Shown: positions 61,372 to 64,000 of the stretch, in pieces
Layout: the number at the start of each line of letters is the position of its first letter
Numbering within the stretch: position 1 is the stretch's first letter
NCBI RefSeq assembly: GCF_000258425.1
Contig: NC_017461.1
Location: 1,146,949 to 1,210,948, forward strand
DNA: 64,000 nt
Source of the DNA: Fervidicoccus fontis Kam940
GTDB taxonomy: Archaea; Thermoproteota; Thermoprotei_A; Sulfolobales; Fervidicoccaceae
Reading direction: 5' to 3'
Translations under genes and position numbers: made by a program
The notes under the pieces: model-generated
What the model was told of the DNA's origin: nothing
Seen by the model: only the letters and a program-made list of their open reading frames with translations
The model's database searches: none

Positions 61372-62094
61372 ATGGAGGCGTCATCAATTATAAACAAACA
61401 TGAAGAAAAAAAATTTGGAGGACCATTGTATATAATAGGCTTGGTTGAAAGCTCCTTAGAGCCATTACCAAAAGAGCTCGTTAATTCGAAAAAAGCTGTT
61501 ATTCTATCTAGGAGATTTAATATAGAACCAAAATATCTTATATTAGATAAAAGCCTATTCTATGAAGAGATGAAAGTTTTAAAAGAAAAAGAAAAAAGGG
61601 GAAGACCCGATATAATCCATCAATTTCTTCTAGCAACGCAATATTCTTACTTAAACTTAAAGGGAAAATTGAAGGTGTTCATTCACACAATAAATAATGA
61701 TATTATTGAAGTTAACCCAATAACAAGAATTCCTAAAAACTACTTTCAGTTCGTATCCCTCATCCAAAATCTGTACAAATACAAAAAAGTGCCGAGAAGT
61801 GGAGAGGCATTGCTTATTCTGAGAAAAAATGTTAAGCTTAGTGAATACTTAAAAGAAAAAAATATAGAAAAGCCAATCTTGTTGCATGAAAAAGCTGAAA
61901 AAGTGGAATATAATGAACTAGAAAAGTTTTACTTTCCTCCGTGTTCTTTTTTAATCGGAGGATTTCCCCACGGCGATTTCAGTAAAGATACAAAAATGGT
62001 AGCATGGAGGTCTATTTCATTAAAAAAAGACTTCATCATGGATGCATGGATGGTTGCAGATAGAATAATATGCCATCTAGAGAAATATATTTGA
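61372..62094 (+). CDS. nep1: 16S rRNA pseudouridine N1-methyltransferase Nep1
   Basis: A 240-residue SPOUT methyltransferase (Emg1/Nep1) needed for small-subunit assembly. Family blocks are KRGRPDIIHQFLLATQYSYL, KVFIHTINNDIIEVNP, RIPKNYFQFVSLIQNLY and the SAM-loop FLIGGFPHGDF near 205-215. The C-terminal knot region (AWRSISLKKDFIMDAWMVAD) is complete. ATG follows a weak site. Archease follows on the same strand. Confidence 0.92.
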   Translation: MEASSIINKHEEKKFGGPLYIIGLVESSLEPLPKELVNSKKAVILSRRFNIEPKYLILDKSLFYEEMKVLKEKEKRGRPDIIHQFLLATQYSYLNLKGKLKVFIHTINNDIIEVNPITRIPKNYFQFVSLIQNLYKYKKVPRSGEALLILRKNVKLSEYLKEKNIEKPILLHEKAEKVEYNELEKFYFPPCSFLIGGFPHGDFSKDTKMVAWRSISLKKDFIMDAWMVADRIICHLEKYI

Positions 62095-62151
62095 TAATAA
62101 TGAAAAATTTTTGCATTTTATATTAAAATAAAAATTTAATGCGTGATAAAG

Positions 62152-62586
62152 ATGGAAGGCGAAGGTTATTCCTTTGAGGAGCATACTTCTGATGTGATTA
62201 TTGTCGCGAGAGGGAAAACTCTTGAAAGAGCTTTTGAATATATTGCTAAAGGTTTGATGGAAATAATGACAAATCCGTCGCAAATAGATATAAAAGAAAA
62301 AAAAGAATTAAAAGTAAACGGTTTTGATTTAGAAAACTTACTTTACAGATGGGTCGAAGAATTTCTATATTTGTTTGATGCTGAAGGTTTTTTAGCAAGG
62401 GAAATAAAGGTTGAAAAAATTGAAAAACTTAATGAAGAATATTTAGTAAATGGAGTTGCATATGGAGAACGCTATAATGAAAGGAAACATGAATCAAGAA
62501 CACATGTTAAAGCTCCAACTTATTCGCAAATAAACGTAACAAGAGAATCAGATCTTTGGAAGTTAAAAATAACTGTTGATATATAA
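62152..62586 (+). CDS. Archease
   Basis: A protein of about 144 residues that activates RtcB RNA ligase by speeding formation of the guanylated enzyme. YSFEEHTSDVIIVARGKTLE carries the key Asp, LENLLYRWVEEFLYLFD is the typical helix, and HVKAPTYSQINV and LKITVDI close the fold. ATG at 62152 is preceded by GTGATAAAG, so GTG at 62143 is probably binding site. rtcB itself is not in the window. Confidence 0.92.
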   Translation: MEGEGYSFEEHTSDVIIVARGKTLERAFEYIAKGLMEIMTNPSQIDIKEKKELKVNGFDLENLLYRWVEEFLYLFDAEGFLAREIKVEKIEKLNEEYLVNGVAYGERYNERKHESRTHVKAPTYSQINVTRESDLWKLKITVDI

Positions 62587-62604
62587 ATTATAATTGGCTG
62601 TCTA

Positions 62605-62666
62605 AAGCAATGATGAGAAGAGGGTCTCTCGACAATTATATGAAGAGAGCCGGAAATGCTGAGCTT
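62605..62666 (+). ncRNA. Weak box C/D-like sRNA candidate
   Basis: Box C ATGATGA (62610-62616) and box D CTGA (62659-62662) are 42 nt apart. A C'-like TATGAA occurs around 62638, but D' is unclear. A long near-palindrome (GGGTCTCTC / GAGAGCC) lies inside, which is less usual for a C/D RNA, so the call is weak. Confidence 0.35.
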
Positions 62667-62707
62667 TATGGCATTTTAAATTCGCATTTTTTCAATTTTC
62701 ATGATCA

Positions 62708-62878
62708 ATGAATAACAGTTCACTCTTCTTTTTCTGGTTAATTGCCTTTCTTTTTGGTTTCGCAAATGGTCTGAAAGAGATAAACTTTTTATTCACGCCG
62801 TACTTGACAAGATCTTTGTTTGTAAGATTTAAAAAGGGGATCAAAGAAAAAAAGAAAAGTAGAGCGGCGGTCGTCTAG
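62708..62878 (+). CDS. Possible small membrane protein
   Basis: An ORF of 56 codons, MNNSSLFFFWLIAFLFGFA at the N-terminus as one membrane segment, then NGLKEINFLFTPYLTRSLFV and a lysine-rich tail (KKGIKEKKKS). The hydrophobic-then-basic layout is protein-like. Its last codons run 15 bp into tRNA-Gly, which argues that the true end or the gene itself is doubtful. No family recognised. Confidence 0.35.
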   Translation: MNNSSLFFFWLIAFLFGFANGLKEINFLFTPYLTRSLFVRFKKGIKEKKKSRAAVV

Positions 62879-62939
62879 CCTGGACTAGGACGTCGGCCTC
62901 CCAAGCCGGTGATCCCGGGTTCAAATCCCGGCCGCCGCA
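62864..62939 (+). tRNA. tRNA-Gly (anticodon CCC)
   Basis: Acceptor GCGGCGG pairs with CCGCCGC; the anticodon loop is CTCCCAA between TCGGC and GCCGG; the T-arm is CCGGG-TTCAAAT-CCCGG; the discriminator is A. There is no intron and CCA is not encoded (followed by TTAAC). Confidence 0.95.
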
Positions 62940-62979
62940 TTAACAATGAAACCAATGTAGTTGTAAAAAGGTGAACTGT

Positions 62980-63297
62980 TTGCTGTTTTTACAACCTCTT
63001 ATATTTCTCGTGTTTTTAGCTTTTATATTAGCTATAATATTTCAGCCTTCAGGGCAAAAATACGAGAAAATTTTTCTTACAATAATAACATTATTAGGAA
63101 TCCTCTTCATTCTTCTCAATTATATTTTTATTTTCTCATTTCCTGAAAATATTAAGATTTATCCTTTATTCATCATTGAAACTCACGGAGGATATTCTGT
63201 CATTTCTCTCGACTTCGGTCAAATAGTAGCCGTAGTTGTGATAATTTATTTGCTACTCTATTTTTTAATAAAAAAGAAAAATCGTGTGAAAATATAG
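62980..63297 (+). CDS. Small integral membrane protein
   Basis: A product of about 105 residues with three hydrophobic segments (about 3-20, 32-54, 78-97) separated by short loops (QPSGQKYEK and FPENIKIYP, then ETHGGYSV). TTG at 62980 follows AAAGGTGAACTG and is preferred to GTG at 62971, inside the binding site. It lies between two tRNAs and before secE. I recognise no family; it could act with the Sec or envelope system, which is only a position-based guess. Confidence 0.6.
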   Translation: MLFLQPLIFLVFLAFILAIIFQPSGQKYEKIFLTIITLLGILFILLNYIFIFSFPENIKIYPLFIIETHGGYSVISLDFGQIVAVVVIIYLLLYFLIKKKNRVKI

Positions 63298-63425
63298 GAC
63301 AAAAAATTATCATAAAATGAAAGCTCTCTAAAATTAACTTTTATAAATTGGCACTAGCGAAAGAAATTTTAAGTTTAAAAAAGATGTTAGAGTTATAAAC
63401 CCTCAATTAAAAAAATTTAGAGTGA

Positions 63426-63500
63426 GCCGCGGTAGTATAGCCCGGTCAAGTATGCGGGCCTTTCGAGCCCGTGACCCGGGTTCAAATCCCGGCCGCGGCA
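63426..63500 (+). tRNA. tRNA-Glu (anticodon TTC)
   Basis: Acceptor GCCGCGG pairs with CCGCGGC; the anticodon loop is CTTTCGA between CGGGC and GCCCG; the T-arm is CCGGG-TTCAAAT-CCCGG; the discriminator is A. It is intronless and lacks an encoded CCA. This is a substrate class for the GatDE pathway's parent synthetase (GluRS). Confidence 0.95.
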
Positions 63501-63585
63501 CCTAATAAAAAATCTGTAAATAGGAAAAACGCGCGGGATCTCTGGTTATAGTTTTGTTTTTACTCTATTAGTTTGGTGTAAAAAG

Positions 63586-63786
63586 ATGAAAAGCGAAAGC
63601 AAAGAGGAAAGCAAAATTAAGGAAATGCTGTCAATGTGGCGAAAAATACTGAAACTGTCTAGAAGACCCGATAAAGAAGAATTTAATTTGCTGTTAAAGT
63701 TAAATATAATAGGGTTTACTCTAGTTGGAACCATCGCATACATAATTCACATTATGGTAACTGTTGTTCTTCCAGCGATAAGGTGA
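63586..63786 (+). CDS. secE: Protein translocase subunit SecE (Sec61 gamma)
   Basis: A 66-residue SecE with the expected amphipathic helix (SMWRKILKLSRRPDKEEF) and single membrane segment (LLLKLNIIGFTLVGTIAYII). It clamps SecY. GGTGTAAAAAG precedes the ATG. The next gene is spt5, as in most archaea and bacteria (secE-nusG). Confidence 0.93.
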   Translation: MKSESKEESKIKEMLSMWRKILKLSRRPDKEEFNLLLKLNIIGFTLVGTIAYIIHIMVTVVLPAIR

Positions 63787-63791
63787 AAAAA

Positions 63792-64000
63792 ATGGAAAAT
63801 AACGAAAAAATAAATAATGGTGAGAAGCCAGCCGAGAAGAAAAGTTCATTTTATTTAATCAGAACAGTTTCTAGACAGGAGCTAAATGTAGCATTGCTTC
63901 TTGAGAGGAAAATTGCTCTTTCGCATTCTCCCATTTATTCAATAATTTTGCCTCCAAAGTTAAAGGGGTATTTGGTATTAGAAAGCCAAAAATCGAGTGC
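63792..64000 (+). CDS. spt5: Transcription elongation factor Spt5 (NusG-like), 5' part
   Basis: The gene runs off the right edge. After a polar N-terminus (about 1-18), FYLIRTVSRQELNVALLLER matches the start of the NGN domain, which contacts the RNA polymerase clamp, and ILPPKLKGYLVLE matches the later NGN strand. KOW would follow outside. ATG is 5 bp after the secE stop, with AGGTGAAAAA as binding site. Confidence 0.92.
   Translation, partial: MENNEKINNGEKPAEKKSSFYLIRTVSRQELNVALLLERKIALSHSPIYSIILPPKLKGYLVLESQKSS

Noticed and set aside
1-64000. CRISPR arrays, rRNA operons, replication origin
   Set aside because: No regularly spaced repeats, no rRNA sequence, and no orc1/cdc6 gene with origin boxes were seen.

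Overview
This 64 kb window is an archaeal chromosome segment, almost certainly from a thermophilic Thermoproteota (crenarchaeal) organism. The lineage markers are an ESCRT-III (CdvB-type) division protein, a TFE-beta/RPC39-like factor, a TFB, Nop5/fibrillarin/Gar1, PCNA, aIF6, archaeal-type ribosomal proteins (S8e, S19e, L31e, L39e, LX) and a PolB2-type inactivated B-family polymerase. The DNA is AT-rich, and spacers are far more AT-rich than genes. Genes are tightly packed with many 4-17 bp overlaps, and ribosome binding sites mostly have a GGTGA core. ADP-forming acyl-CoA synthetase plus 2-oxoacid:ferredoxin oxidoreductase suggest an anaerobic peptide or organic-acid fermenter. A Fervidicoccales/Acidilobales/Desulfurococcales-like organism fits, but the order is inference.

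Layout. 0-4.4 kb: the end of a TatD-like nuclease gene, a phosphoesterase and gatCAB. 4.4-7.5 kb: a four-subunit POR operon on the minus strand. 7.8-13.3 kb: HtpX protease, a circularly permuted GTPase, a GC-rich probable structured RNA, two HTH proteins, acdB and a coiled-coil protein. 13.4-22.3 kb: gatDE, a box C/D sRNA, nop5-flpA, an HTH/NTPase/Trm1 run, and TFE-beta. 22.3-36 kb: uppS, S8e, SRP19, a methyltransferase, glnA, an AbrB-PhoU regulator, gar1-tfb, leuS, lysA, a YbaK protein, a YkgJ protein and a DegT aminotransferase. 36-41.5 kb: a sarcosine-oxidase-like pair, then a three-gene operon (RadA-like, small helical protein, PolB2). 41.7-47.3 kb: an interrupted tRNA, PCNA, a tyrosine recombinase with zinc ribbon, CBS and PIN proteins, a 0.6 kb RNA-rich spacer and an Rnl3 RNA ligase. 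47.3-54.6 kb: DUF996, two dehydrogenases, an unknown protein, an ESCRT-III gene with a partner, and an ABC exporter. 55-64 kb: a translation and secretion block (S15, S19e, PDCD5, L39e, L31e, aIF6, LX, prefoldin, FtsY, RNase P Rnp4 fused to a YhbY domain, Nep1, archease, tRNA-Gly, tRNA-Glu, SecE, Spt5).

How the genes work together. Both archaeal tRNA-dependent amidation systems are present (GatCAB and GatDE). C/D RNP proteins sit beside a candidate C/D guide RNA. RNA repair genes (Rnl3, archease) and RNA-processing genes (Rnp4, Trm1, Gar1, Nep1) are abundant. The most unusual items are the PolB2 operon with a RadA paralog that has lost Walker A, a TFB whose zinc ribbon is C-x2-T twice, an Rnp4-YhbY fusion, the ESCRT-III neighbour, two genes that seem to lack any ATG/GTG/TTG start, a tRNA gene carrying about 140 nt of inserted sequence, structured-RNA candidates, and several hairpins resembling IS200/IS605 right ends without a tnpB gene.
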